A stretch of DNA of 64,000 nucleotides, from assembly GCA_018389105.1 (NCBI GenBank), contig JACATO010000591.1, forward strand, positions 1,474,501 through 1,538,500. Direction: 5' to 3'. The notes under the pieces are model-generated. The model made no database searches, was not told the DNA's origin, and saw nothing but the letters and a program-made list of their open reading frames with translations. Shown one piece after another: positions 26,871 through 37,602 of the stretch. Source of the DNA: Nautilus pompilius. Taxonomy: Eukaryota > Mollusca > Cephalopoda > Nautilida > Nautilidae. Made by a program: the position numbers and the translations under genes. Each line of letters opens with the position of its first letter. Position 1 is the first letter of the stretch.

Positions 26871-28519
26871 TGTTGAAAATGTTGAGAAAAAATATTTAAA
26901 ACTTGAAGGAAAATTATATTGATTTATTTTCTAATAAATAATAATTGTTAAATATTAAATGATTGGCATATATGTGAAAAGACAAAATGTTTATGACTGT
27001 ACATGTATTCATGATGTTGCAGTTTTATGTATGTTGTGCAGCTGCAATTCTTCAGATTATTAGATGAGATAAAATACGAAAAGCAACCCTAAATGGTTGT
27101 AATGGCAGTTGATGAATGCTTCAAACAGCAATCTGTTTGGACACTTGTAGAGCATGTAGTTATCAGGTCTCCTTACTTCATCTGCTATGTGACATTTACA
27201 GTGGTAGTACTATTAAAGGCTTATGGTCAGAGAGTCTAATAGCATAATGAGATTATCAACCCTGTTTCAGAGATGTAGTGCTCCTGTTTAGTTCCAGTTT
27301 AATACAAAAAAATCTGGACTGGTTTCAATTGGTTTACAACACAATTTAGTCAATCACCATGTTAGGCAGTATGTCAACAAACAAAATTATTCAATTGATA
27401 TTGTAGCAAACACTGCAAATTTCTATTCCACAGTGTAAATCACAAACATTTTAAAAAACAGTAAGCATAGCTAACTAAGGAAACAAAATCATGCTTGTCT
27501 TTTCAAAATATTGCTGCAGTAGTTCTACCATAATGTAGACTTCGGGTTGAGCATTTCCTTACTGATAAGTATTTCAGAATATTTCATTTTTCCGTTGCTG
27601 AGGCTCATGAATTAAAAAAAAAAATTAGAAATGTACCAATGTTTTTTTCTTTCACAAATTCATGACAGGATGACTTTTATTTTACTGAAAAAAAACTCAA
27701 GTTTGCCATCTTTCTCTTCAGCATTCATCACCATTTTTACCTGTTTTTTTAAATAGTGATAGCTGTGCCAGCATCTCACTGCTGGTGAGGTGGGCTTTAG
27801 CCTTGTTTTTTTTTTCTTCTTCAAATAACAACAGTTGTTACCTTTGATCAAGAAAGTGCAGCAGCAAAAGTGCTATTTCTAAGCAGAAAGTTTCCCTTCC
27901 TCTTCATTGAATTCATCAGGTTCTTTGAGAGGAATATTGATACTTTTTAGGTTTCAAGCTAAACGTTTAGCCATATGCCATGAAAGTCCCCCGTAGTTAG
28001 TTGTTCTGACAGGATTTTTCAAGTGAGCATGCAAAGGCAACCAGACCATAAACCAGTTGTGCTTTTTTGGGGGGCTCTACTCCACTGGATTATTTTTTTT
28101 CACTCTGGTTCAGTTTTTGGTTTGTGTAAGGATTTGAATTTTTACAGAATAAATAGCCATGGAGTGGATGGGAGGATATTTAGCAAAAGATTTTATATTA
28201 TAAGAAATAATATCAAATGGCCAAAAATTTCCTTGTAGACTTTTTGATTATTCTACATTTAGATTCTTAAGCACTAATTCAACTGCCTTCGTGCATTTTC
28301 TTCTTTTTGTCAAAACTCTATTCTGACTTCCAAGGTCTGAGGATATCTTGAAGGGGAAGGTGTGGAGTATTAAACTTGGCAACCAAGCAGGTTATCTGGG
28401 TACATTTTGGGGATGTTGGTTGGTGGTCAAGGTGCAGGCCAATCAAGAGTTACCAACAGAATCTCTACCACATGCCCTTGGAAAAACCTTAATAGAAGTC
28501 TTCATTTTTAGATATGTGA

Positions 28520-28672
28520 AAAAAGTATGGTACCCAGAGAAAACTCATATGGCTGGATGGAGAAGCAGAGTGATAAGAAACCACACTAAGCTCCCTACCA
28601 GGATTTGGACTCATGTCCCCAAACTTGGATATCTTATAGTCTAACCATTGGACCACCAGATGACCAGTGCAC
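28520..28672 (-). mobile_element. tRNA-derived SINE, - strand
   Basis: Read on the minus strand from 28672, the head has an A-box-like TGGTCCAATGGTTAGACTAT and a B-box-like ATGAGTCCAAATCCTGG. It is followed by the body segment CATATGAGTTTTCTCTGGGT and ACCATACTTTTTT. That segment is shared with the SINE at 11541. The 3' (lower-coordinate) boundary is unclear and could extend to about 28350. Confidence 0.7.
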
Positions 28673-31600
28673 TAATTTTAACCACTTCATTTTAATCCTT
28701 TAAAAAATCTTCTTTTTTTTTTGTAGATACATCATATATGATGTTGTCACATGTGTTTTTTTTTTCTTGTTCTGTTTATATGTATAATTAATAATCTCTG
28801 TTTACAATGTAGGAAGATAAAATGTTTTGTTTTATTTTTTACACTGGTGGCAATTCAAAATGATGAGATGGGTAACCCCTAAATTTTTGTGGTTATTTTC
28901 AGCTCTCCAAATAGACCTCACAAACCATAGTTTTGGAATACTGTTCTTTGGCCAGAATTCCCCATGTTATTTACAACAACAGGAAGTTCCAGCTATTGTT
29001 GAGCTGGTCAGCAGAGTCATTGGTAGTAAGAAGGTGTCATGATTGGATCTTACCTCTGACCCTGTCCTAGTTGTTTTCCTTAATAAAATTGAAGTCACAT
29101 TTTCCTTTCATCATACAATGATAGTAATTTACTTTTTATCTATGTCTATTATGTAGATGATAATTTTTTTTAAGAATGGCTGAATTATCAACAGCAGCAT
29201 TTATAGTTTACTATGGAAATAGAAGAGGAAGACTTTTTGAAATTTCTGGTTACTTTATCCATTATCATACAGTTGTTACCATTTGTTTGTTTCTTTGTCT
29301 TTTAAGAAGAATTATTCTTGTATATAATGTCTGCAAAAGTTCTTATCTTACCTTCCATAATGAATTTATTTTTTATCAAAAACTTATTGATAGCAAATGA
29401 TTGTACTTTAAGTTTCAGTGAAAATCAGATATGTACTGTTTTGAACAAAATTTTCCCAGTCCATTTAGTCAGATATACTGTTTCCCAAAGGAAGTTATTT
29501 ATCTAGCATTATTTTCAGTGGAGTGGAGTTTTCAAATATTCAGCTAAAGAAAAAAAATGAATTAAATTTACATCTGGGCTATTTCTTCAGATTTCTTTGG
29601 GAATCTCTTTTAAATCTACCTTTAAATTATTCATTATTTCTAATCTAAGGAGACAATCTCCATTCCATTTTGAAATCTGAAACCACCAGAGCCACTGGTA
29701 GTCTGATACAACAAAATTGTTTCTTTTAAATTTACCATTAATGCTCATGGCACATAGTAATACTCAACCAGATGCTTACATTGGTAAGATTATCTAATGT
29801 ATATATATATGCATACATATGTGAGAAGTTTGCCTCTCATTTGTCTGAATATAATATATTTCTGTTGTACATCCATATGGCAGTAACTAGACATTGACTT
29901 AAAATAATAATATCAGGACTTTGGCTAAGTCCTGTAATAATTCAAAGTTTGAAATTATGGAATCATTTTTTATTAGATATTTTATATCTGTGTTAAATGA
30001 CTGGTCACTGGTTTTCCCCTTACCACTTAACTATTTTTTTTCTTCCTTTAGCCATGTTATTAATTTACAAAATTGGCCCTAATTATTATATAAATTGTCA
30101 GCCTGAGCATGGTGTTTTCTTCTGATTTTGGTGAATTTTATCTGAAAATTTTAGTTGCGCATAAGTTTTTTTTTCCTAACACTATGCTTACCTTTTGCTT
30201 TATAAAGTTAATTTTTCAGTCAGGTTAATTTTTAAAATAAAGTAGATTGAATTAAACCACAATTAACTGAATAGCTTTCATTACAGTCAGTGCAGACCAA
30301 ACTGTTGTGGATATGAAAAGAAAAATTCCTAGACTTGCATGTCAATCAGTTCTGAGATGCTTTTGTTGGCACATGGTTTTAAGACATCAGTTTGCCATTT
30401 GGTTGACACCTGCACAAAGCTTTCTTTATTCTGTATTATTCTATTAGTCTAACAATGGACTGTTCTCCAGAATTAATCTCGTGGAACTTGATTAAATTGT
30501 TTTCTGTATGTGGTTAAATTCTAGTAAGCATAATAAGTGCCTTCCATTTCTCTCTTCAGCAGCAAACTGCAGTAAATATCCTGCAACAATGTGGACTGTT
30601 AGGTATGTTGTGCAGTTGAACTGACACATACATAATAGTGCATTGACTGCTTTCATAATTAAAATGTTTTTTTTTTCTTCTATGATGCTACCAGATGCTA
30701 ATCAATGAAAAGCAAAGTCAGAATTCTTTTGTTGGTATTAAAATTATATCAACAAATAAATGTACACTAGCTCTATGCATAGTAACATTCTCAGAGAAAT
30801 AAATATGGAAAGAAACAATTAATGAAAACAGTAACAGCTTATTAGGGCTACAGAATATAAAATAGAAGGTATTTAAAAATAATGAACCCCTTAAAATACT
30901 TTATTCTGTATAGTTAGTAAGCAGTAAAGTATAGCCAGCTTTTTGCCAGTAAATGATGTATGTGGTTACCAAGTAATGTTAAACCAACAACTTTGCCCAT
31001 TTTGCCAATTTTAATTATCTTTTTCTTTTTGGCAATTACTTTGTTTTTGTGATAAAATCACAAATATGAAGATGCCTATAATGTATTGTAGAAGTAGAAG
31101 CACAGAGAAAAATATGAGATCTAAAAATACTTTTGTTGCATTATCATGGTATAACTGATGCACAAGGTGAGTAAATAGACTTTTGGAGTAGATTTGGCCA
31201 GTGAACATACACTAGTGTGTATTTATCAGATATTTTAGTTAGCCATGATGTTTTTTTATGAGTATCTTGGAACAACAAATATTGCTGGATATGATACATC
31301 AAAATGTTTTGTTCAATATCAGTAGGTTTTGTTTCAACAGATATGTTGTTTAATATTTACAAAATACTAGTTAAAAGTATTTTAACAGTAGATACTTTTG
31401 CAAAATTCTTCTGTATAGGCACATAATAGCTAGATCGCAGCTCAATGTCAGCTTGCATCTTCTGTTGATCAGTCAGTATATACAGAACTATATCCTACTG
31501 CATAACTAACAATAAGGATATTAATAAACATCTAAGAAAAACGGAACATTATATATCCTCTTATTGACTGGCTTCCCTAGTCTGTTGTCATGCTTGGATC

Positions 31601-31739
31601 AGCTCATGGTAAAGGAGAGTTGGATAAAATTAAATGAGTTGAGGGCCAAGTTGCTGATATACTGACATCTCAGAGCACCCAGACAATTTAGCAGCCAGGC
31701 CTTTCCTTTTGGTGAACTAACAAGAGGATTAGTAGATGT
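28673..31739. other. AT-rich intron, nothing recognised
   Basis: A frame at 28827-29042 follows a plausible acceptor (ttattttcag at 28891-28900), but it matches nothing I know and is not used by the alpha2/delta frame. No other structure is evident. Confidence 0.5.
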
Positions 31740-32228
31740 ACTGGCATTTGGGGTAACCAGCTGCGTGCCACGCCTTTTGGGTGTGGTCACTTTGGATCAG
31801 CCCTGGAGGGCCAGGGACAAGTACTCTGTTAGGCGCTGCAGACCGAAAGTCCTCTGCTTGAAGAGAGTGGGGGCGAGGGGATGCTTTTTGCCCTTGGCCT
31901 GCCTGTCTGGCTGGAAAGGTTAGGCACGTCAGGACCGAAAATCGGTCCTGACGTGCTAAGGCCTTTTTTCCCAAGATAGGTTTTTGGCTGGGCAAACGAT
32001 CCTTCCCAATTGGAGTTTTCTCCAAATAAAGCTTATGGTTCCACAAACATGGGATGCTTCGGCATCCCTAACTCTGGTTGTTTTACGGCCAGCTACACGA
32101 GGTGCTTTGGTGTCTAAACCCGGCCATTTTGGCCTGCATCAGGAGCTTGCTGCACTAGAGGTTTCGGATTCTCCTACACCCTTCTCTTCAGAGATACATA
32201 CACACGCATTACACCACAAAAAAAAAAA
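31740..32228. other. GC-rich island with serial perfect hairpins, unclassified
   Basis: This segment is visibly richer in G and C than the surrounding intron. It contains perfect or near-perfect short stem-loops at 31768-31786 (CCACGCC/GGTGTGG), 31801-31816 (CCCTGG/CCAGGG), 31924-31956 (15-bp arms), 32010-32025 (TTGGAG/CTCCAA, followed by AATAAA), 32051-32068 (GGGATGC-TTCG-GCATCCC) and 32122-32134 (GGCCA/TGGCC). A run of A begins at 32218. Open frames on both strands give no recognisable protein. It may be part of a retroelement (AATAAA, A-tract) or a recent insertion of unknown type. No TSD was found. Confidence 0.5.
31924..31956. repeat. Perfect 15-bp inverted repeat, 3-base loop
   Basis: The arms GCACGTCAGGACCGA and TCGGTCCTGACGTGC are perfectly complementary and separated by AAA. 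A T-run (gccttttttc) follows nine to fifteen bases later. It could form a stable RNA hairpin or DNA cruciform. Confidence 0.95.
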
Positions 32229-33864
32229 GATCAGGAGGCAAAAAGAACATTGGTTTACTGTTGTAAACCTGGAAGAGAGAAGATGAGGATATTTGAACAG
32301 AGTGAAAGTAATAGTATGAGAACAGGAGGAGTGCCTTTTACTAGGTGTGTGTCCTCACCAGATAACATCTGTATGAGTTGCTTCATTGGAAAAAGTCAGG
32401 GTTCCAGTCAGCACCATTCACTCTGCTGATGCCCACCAATATATTAAAATGTTTTTTTTTTATATCTAAAAGTGGATTCTATTTGTTTGTTTTAAAATCT
32501 TGAAAATGTAGATAAAATTTATTTGTATTCTGACCTTATTCTGGTTGGGGATGAAATTAGTTCTAACTTTATGTCACTGCTGGTCCACTGGCCACCTTAT
32601 GGGAAGGGAAGATTGAATAATGAATCTTGCTACGGTAAACATGATGGCAGAAATGTTGGTTGGGTGAGTGAGGTGACTGCTTTAGGAGCTACTACCAAAA
32701 TGGAAACAACAAAAGCAGATGAGAATGTCATATAATTATGTGAATATATATAAAGTTTCACATGTTATGTTAGTGTGTAATATTATTTGAATTGAGGTTG
32801 TTGACAAAAGACTTTTTTTTATTATAAACTATTAATTATGAGTAGGATTTTGTAGCCACAGATCTCTACTTTACAAGTATACAACTGTATCTAAATATGA
32901 TAGTTCTCATACTTAGATGGGACAGAATGCTAAACACATCATTTACATAAACCAAATTTTACTGTAAAGACCCCAAAACTGATACTTGAAACTGAACTAT
33001 TTAAAAAATAAACTTTTTAAAAACAAATTTAGTTTTTTATTTGCTTATTTAATACTTTTTCTGTTTTAAATCTAAAGCATTCTGCATATAAACTGCAGAG
33101 TGCAGCAAAAGTTTTATGGGGAGAGGGAGCACGTATAATTGTGATGGTTTTCTGTCTCCTCATCACAAATACTAAAAGCTGCAAGACATTCAAATATAAA
33201 ATACATAAATTTATCTGTCTAGTAAGTCAACCTTTCAAATTCCATAATTGCAGTATATACATTTTGAAAGTTTTATTTTACTTGAACCAAGTTAAAAATG
33301 TAAAACTAATGTCCATCAAGAATCTTTACTGTTTGATTACATAAATAATTTTATTCTTACACAAATTAGAAATGAAATGTCTTGTTAGCCATCTTGTTTG
33401 TATTGCACATGGAGAGGAAGTACATTTATGATTCTGGTTGAAAATTAACCTTATTAGAATATTTTCTGAGAGTTTAGATAATCTTAACAAGAATATAATC
33501 TTTTTAATATACTTCTAAGGATATTTGAGCTTTACAGTCAGCAGTGGATTAATGATGATAATTCAATCTGTATTATTCAGCATAGGTTGACCCATAAGAA
33601 CTGTCACACACACAGCCTTGACCTGCATCATTCTAAAAATAACAACAAACAAAAAGAAAAATTATCTTCAGTCATGCTCATAGATTGAACACTCCTAAAT
33701 TATACTCTTGAATGCATTTATTTATGTCTCACTTATTATAATGATTTATGAGTTTTTTTCGAAAATCATGTATTTAAATGTTAGATTTCAAATTGCCAAA
33801 TTTTCAATTAAGTATATGGAAATACCACAGAATGGTATGCAATAAGGTTTCATTTGACTTCTTC
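32229..33864. other. AT-rich intron, nothing recognised
   Basis: Only short unsupported frames and A/T runs are seen. Confidence 0.55.
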
Positions 33865-33914
33865 AAGCAAAATTAGAAAATTCTAGGGTGCTGCAAAAAT
33901 TTGGTCATGGCTAT
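33865..33914. mobile_element. Truncated copy of the MITE at 9154-9471 (right end)
   Basis: The segment CAAGCAAAATTAGAAAATTC...GGTCATGGCTATAG aligns with the right end of the MITE at 9154-9471 (CAAGCAAAGTTAGAAAATTC...GGCCATGGCTGTAA). The left half is missing or unrecognisable. Confidence 0.65.
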
Positions 33915-34046
33915 AGTGCTTTCCTCATTAATGTACTCTTTGTAATAACAAATTTATATCTTTCCAACTCATGTTTTGCATTCTAAGGGTATTCAATAAA
34001 AATGTCAAGCCAGTTCAATATGTGACATAAGCGAAGTAAAAATTGT
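33913..34046 (+). repeat. Dispersed repeat family R, copy 5
   Basis: It contains GCTTTCCTCATTAATGTACT, TTTGTAATAACAAATTTATA, ATGTTTTGCATTCTAAGGGT and CAAGCCAGTTCAATATG. It sits between a MITE fragment and the left tip of Tigger-A. Confidence 0.65.
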
Positions 34047-34530
34047 TGTACTGTCACTCACTGACCAGTGGTGGCCTTAGGGATGGGCAAATTGGGCAAC
34101 TGCCCAGGGCCCCACACTTAAGGGAGCCCCCAAATTTGGCTGATATTTTATATTAGCCAGATGGTTTAAAATGTCCATAAACAAAAAATGTTTTGTACCT
34201 GTAAGATGTAGTATTTTGCGAAAATGTGAAATTGAAAAGAAATATATTCCTGTTGCTGATTGGCTAAACTACCCTTATCTAACCCAATTCAGCCAATCAG
34301 TGGCTCAGTTGTGGATATTTAAATCTGGTGTGGAAAGTGGGCCCCCCAAATTTAGTTTTTAAAATATGGCCGTTAGCCTCTTATTACCATTCCAGTCAGT
34401 CAGCATGCAGAAAACTGGGAGCACATAACACATGAGTCTGAGGTGAGCATTTTTTCTAAATAGATTTCTCTCTCCATTTGATTGATACACAAATACTCAG
34501 CAACAGCACTTCGAGTTTGTAGATTACACA

Positions 34531-34585
34531 AAGCATAAAAGAGAAGGTCAGGATATAAAAAATCCTGATCTTCTCTTTTATGCTT
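34531..34585. repeat. 24-bp inverted repeat with 7-base loop
   Basis: The arms AAGCATAAAAGAGAAGGTCA(GGAT) and (ATCC)TGATCTTCTCTTTTATGCTT pair over 24 bases with one mismatch, around ataaaaa. It is followed by an AT-rich (TATAA)n stretch at 34588-34611 and then by the left tip of Tigger-B. It belongs to the hAT interior. Confidence 0.92.
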
Positions 34586-34615
34586 CTATAATATATATAA
34601 TATATATAATAGATA

Positions 34616-36908
34616 CGGTCATCTCTTGATTGACGTGGTAGTTATGTTCCTGGAAATCTGCACATAAATAAAAACCGCATAAACTAAACTTGATTTTTCC
34701 ATAAAAATAAAAGAAATGATAGGGATTAGGGGAAAAGTTGCCTAATACATGTGGTAGGGGTCAGGGATAACTCTATTTTAAATCACTTTTATACATCTAT
34801 TTCCTAAACTTATTTGCTTATTTTTAACTAAGAATAAAAAAGGCATTACAAAAACTTATCTAAAATGAAAAGAAATTTAAATGAAAGGTTTTACTAACAC
34901 TTACATCGAACGCTGGCTGGGATGGCTTATTGGTGCTGGTGGTGGAGAAGAAAAAGATGATGTCTTTAATTATGGGCAGATGCCACAGGTGGTGAATTGA
35001 GTTTGTACAGGAGGTTTTACACTTTCCTTTTTCTTAAAGTAGGAAAGCAACAATTTTTGGGATGCTTTCCTTTTTATTTCTTTTAGAATGTCAGCATAAC
35101 ACTGAATGACAGCTAAAACATTTCTTGACACTTTTGCACTCTGTTCAATATTGTGATCATCATCTTCAAAAATAGCAAGGCCTTCCTCTATCAGGCAAAA
35201 TGCAGCCTCCAGTCTTTTACCCGTGAGTGTGCGCACCAGCTGAATCTCTGTCACACCTCCAGGCCCCGTCAGCAAGCATGATGGAGTTCTTGATGGTGAA
35301 ACGTTTCTAGAATTCTTTCAATGACTATTATCTTCAGTAGCCTTCACAAGCATATCAAAAGTTTTCTTCAGATAATAAGCCTTAAAAGTAGTAACTACAC
35401 CCTGGTCCAAGGGCTAAATAAGAGGCATTGTGTTGGGAGGTAGAAACATCACTTTTATGTTTTCACAAAAGACTTGAATTGATGGCGGATGGCCAGGGGC
35501 ATTATCAACAAGAAGGAGAACCTTGAAGTTGAGATTCTCCTTGATGCAGTATTTGTGCAGCTAGCCTTTAAGCTTGGAACCAAGATAATCGCAGAAAATG
35601 CTGCCTGTTATCCATTGGAATAATAATAAACTGGTAAAACTTGTTTCGCAGACCCTTTAAGAGTATGGGGACTTTCTGAATGATACACCAACACTGGCTT
35701 CAACTTACGATCATATTTGGCATTTCTACCTAGCAGCAGCGTAAAACAATCTTTAGCAGGCTTAAAGCCTGATGCTAATTTATTCTCTTGAGAAAGATGT
35801 ATTCTGGATGGCATCCATTTCCAGAAAAGTGCCGTCTCGTCAAAGGTGAAAATTTGCTTCCGAGAATATCCACCTTGATGATAGTTTTCAAGATCACAGT
35901 AAAATTTTTTGCAGCATTAGTATCGGCAGATGCTGCCTCCAACCATTTTAATGTTTGTAAATTGTATCTTTTTCTAAAATTGGTGAACCAACCTGAACTT
36001 CCATTGAAAACCTTGACATCCTCATCATTCATTGCTAAATCCTTGTAAATTTAACAAGCTATAGCTTATGTCAAAATCATGTTGACTGGCACATTCCACT
36101 GGTTTTGATCCTCCATCCACATACTCAGCACCCTTTCCATTTTCTCCATTATTGTACTTCTAGCATATGATGTTTTCATGGTGCTTAAAGAGATTTTTGT
36201 AGCATTATCACACATTGTCCGAACAGTATTCTCACTAAAGCAAAGGACACGACCAACACCAACTATGCATTCTCTTCTCTCAATACGGCTTGTTTCACAC
36301 CAACATTGATTACTTTTTGCTTCTTCTTAGATTGGGTATTAGCTCGTGATGTAGATGGACATTTTCTAGTTATGATAAGGGTCAAGAGGTAGATAATTTG
36401 AAGGAAAAAATGATCACACTCACTATGACAACGGTTGCATGGGAACTGAGAAAGATTGGGGATGCTGAATGCTCACCTTTCCTTGTGTGATATTGTAAGT
36501 GGCATGAAGAGGTGAGGGCAGGGAGGACAAAATTCCCCAGGCCTGAGGAATTTTGAAATTTTTATTTCTGACAGTGTTGCACAAAGAAGAATTCAAATAG
36601 AAGGCTTTGCTATCATGCTAATTGTTTATCAGTTTGGGCAGATGTCCAGAGGAGTGGACTGTTGTGAATATGTTTACACAAGGGAGATTACACAATGGAG
36701 CCTTGTGTTTGTCCCAGATTCACCACCAGGGTGGCCACTGTGAGTATCCTACCTCTATGCCGCCAGCCAACACCAAAAGTCAAGCATGCACGTCATCCCG
36801 CATTATTCTAAAAAAAATTGTCCACGTAAATTAAGAAATGGTATTAATTCAACATCTGTGCTATTCCAAAAATGTGTAAATAAACCTGCGTAAATCAAGA
36901 GCTGACTG
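34616..36908 (-). mobile_element. Tigger-B: complete pogo-type element nested in the hAT
   Basis: The left tip is CGGTCATCTCTTGATTGACG and the right tip (reverse complement) CAGTCAGCTCTTGATTTACG. TA flanks both sides (34614-34615 and 36909-36910). The 2293-bp length is normal for a Tigger. The transposase lies on the minus strand and is degenerate. Confidence 0.92.
34970..36345 (-). pseudogene. Tigger-B transposase relic (TIGD1/CENP-B-like)
   Basis: From the 5' side on the minus strand come MEKMERVLSMWMEDQNQWNV, then NDEDVKVFNGSSGWFTNFRK (the DNA-binding CENPB-type domain), then MPSRIHLSQENKLASGFKPA and LTLLLG/LKPVLVYHSESPH (the start of the DDE domain). Last is a C-terminal tail, LTGKRLEAAFCLIEEGLAIF, with SYFKKKE. 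The DDE middle part (around 35280-35610) is recognisable in fragments: LLLVDNAPGHPP, with the catalytic D, is encoded near 35485-35525. Frame changes and stops interrupt it several times. Confidence 0.82.
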
Positions 36909-37267
36909 TATAGATTTATAAATTACGACACAATTAGCTAAAGACATGTTCCTAACCTGTGTTCTGTGGAACCCATGTTCCTCTAATTGTACCATAACCT
37001 GTTGGGTTTTGATTTTTTGATGCTCTATGACTATTATGGTTTATGATGATGTTGATGTATTGTACTTTGGCCCTATTGAGTTTATGGTCTCTTTGCATCT
37101 TCAAGTAAAAGATGGAGTATACTGATTTCATTTGTGAAACATGCAGTGAAAATGTCATCTGAAACTCAATGGGAAAGTTGCATTGCTAGTGTAAAAGTCA
37201 TGTTTTGAAGCTTCTGATAATGCAATTATTGAATTACTGAATATCCCCACCCTTGACAGTGTAACTT

Positions 37268-37440
37268 ATGCCAAGGCTAACAATCTTTTGGCTGAGCTAC
37301 GGTCATATACATAACTGTGCTAAGAAGGAATCTGGTATGACATCCTGTCACACAAATAAAGTAGACAGGTTCATGCAAAGTATAAACATGCAGTTAGATG
37401 TTGCAGTGGCACTACTGAAAGGTACTCTGGAGTATATGAT
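37268..37440 (+). pseudogene. Fragment of a ZMYM1-like hAT transposase
   Basis: The frame reads VDRFMQSINMQLDVAVALLK then GTLEYM. It resembles the (V.K.LQS..M.LDVAV..LKGL..Y.) segment in the C-terminal half of ZMYM1-like hAT transposases. It is on the + strand between Tigger-B and Element X, inside the hAT bounded by CAGTGGTGGC tips. It is the only coding remnant I could attribute to that host element. Confidence 0.5.
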
Positions 37441-37594
37441 TGATCTGGTTATTAGTTTGTGTTTTATTATGATATCGTCATGCAATACACCATTTTGTTT
37501 TTTTTAAAATTTGATTAAGGCATCAAATTTGATTTTGTAAGAACAGAATTTAACTTTTTGTTGTTGTTTTTTGCTTATGCAACTTTAAAATATA

Positions 37595-37602
37595 GTGCAC
37601 AG
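37595..37602. repeat. Left target-site duplication of Element X
   Basis: GTGCACAG directly precedes the TAGGGCAGG tip and is repeated identically at 41080-41087 after the right tip. Confidence 0.9.

Larger units (their letters stand above)
22174..28519. other. AT-rich intron, nothing recognised beyond repeats listed
   Basis: Apart from the repeat copies at 23060 and 26745 and the CA/GA tract at 26709, only short unsupported frames are seen. Confidence 0.55.

Noticed and set aside
28827-29042. A 71-codon frame after a good-looking acceptor, considered as an extra alpha2/delta exon
   Set aside because: Its translation resembles no part of the family, and the protein is already continuous between the exons at 8267 and 44782.
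31924-31960. Hairpin followed by CTAA, considered as a Helitron 3' end
   Set aside because: CTAA overlaps the stem, there is no following T from the AT target, and no TC start or Rep/helicase sequence is seen.
31740-32228. GC island considered as a solo LTR because of AATAAA and TG...CA-like edges
   Set aside because: No flanking target duplication and no convincing boundaries were found, so I left it unclassified.
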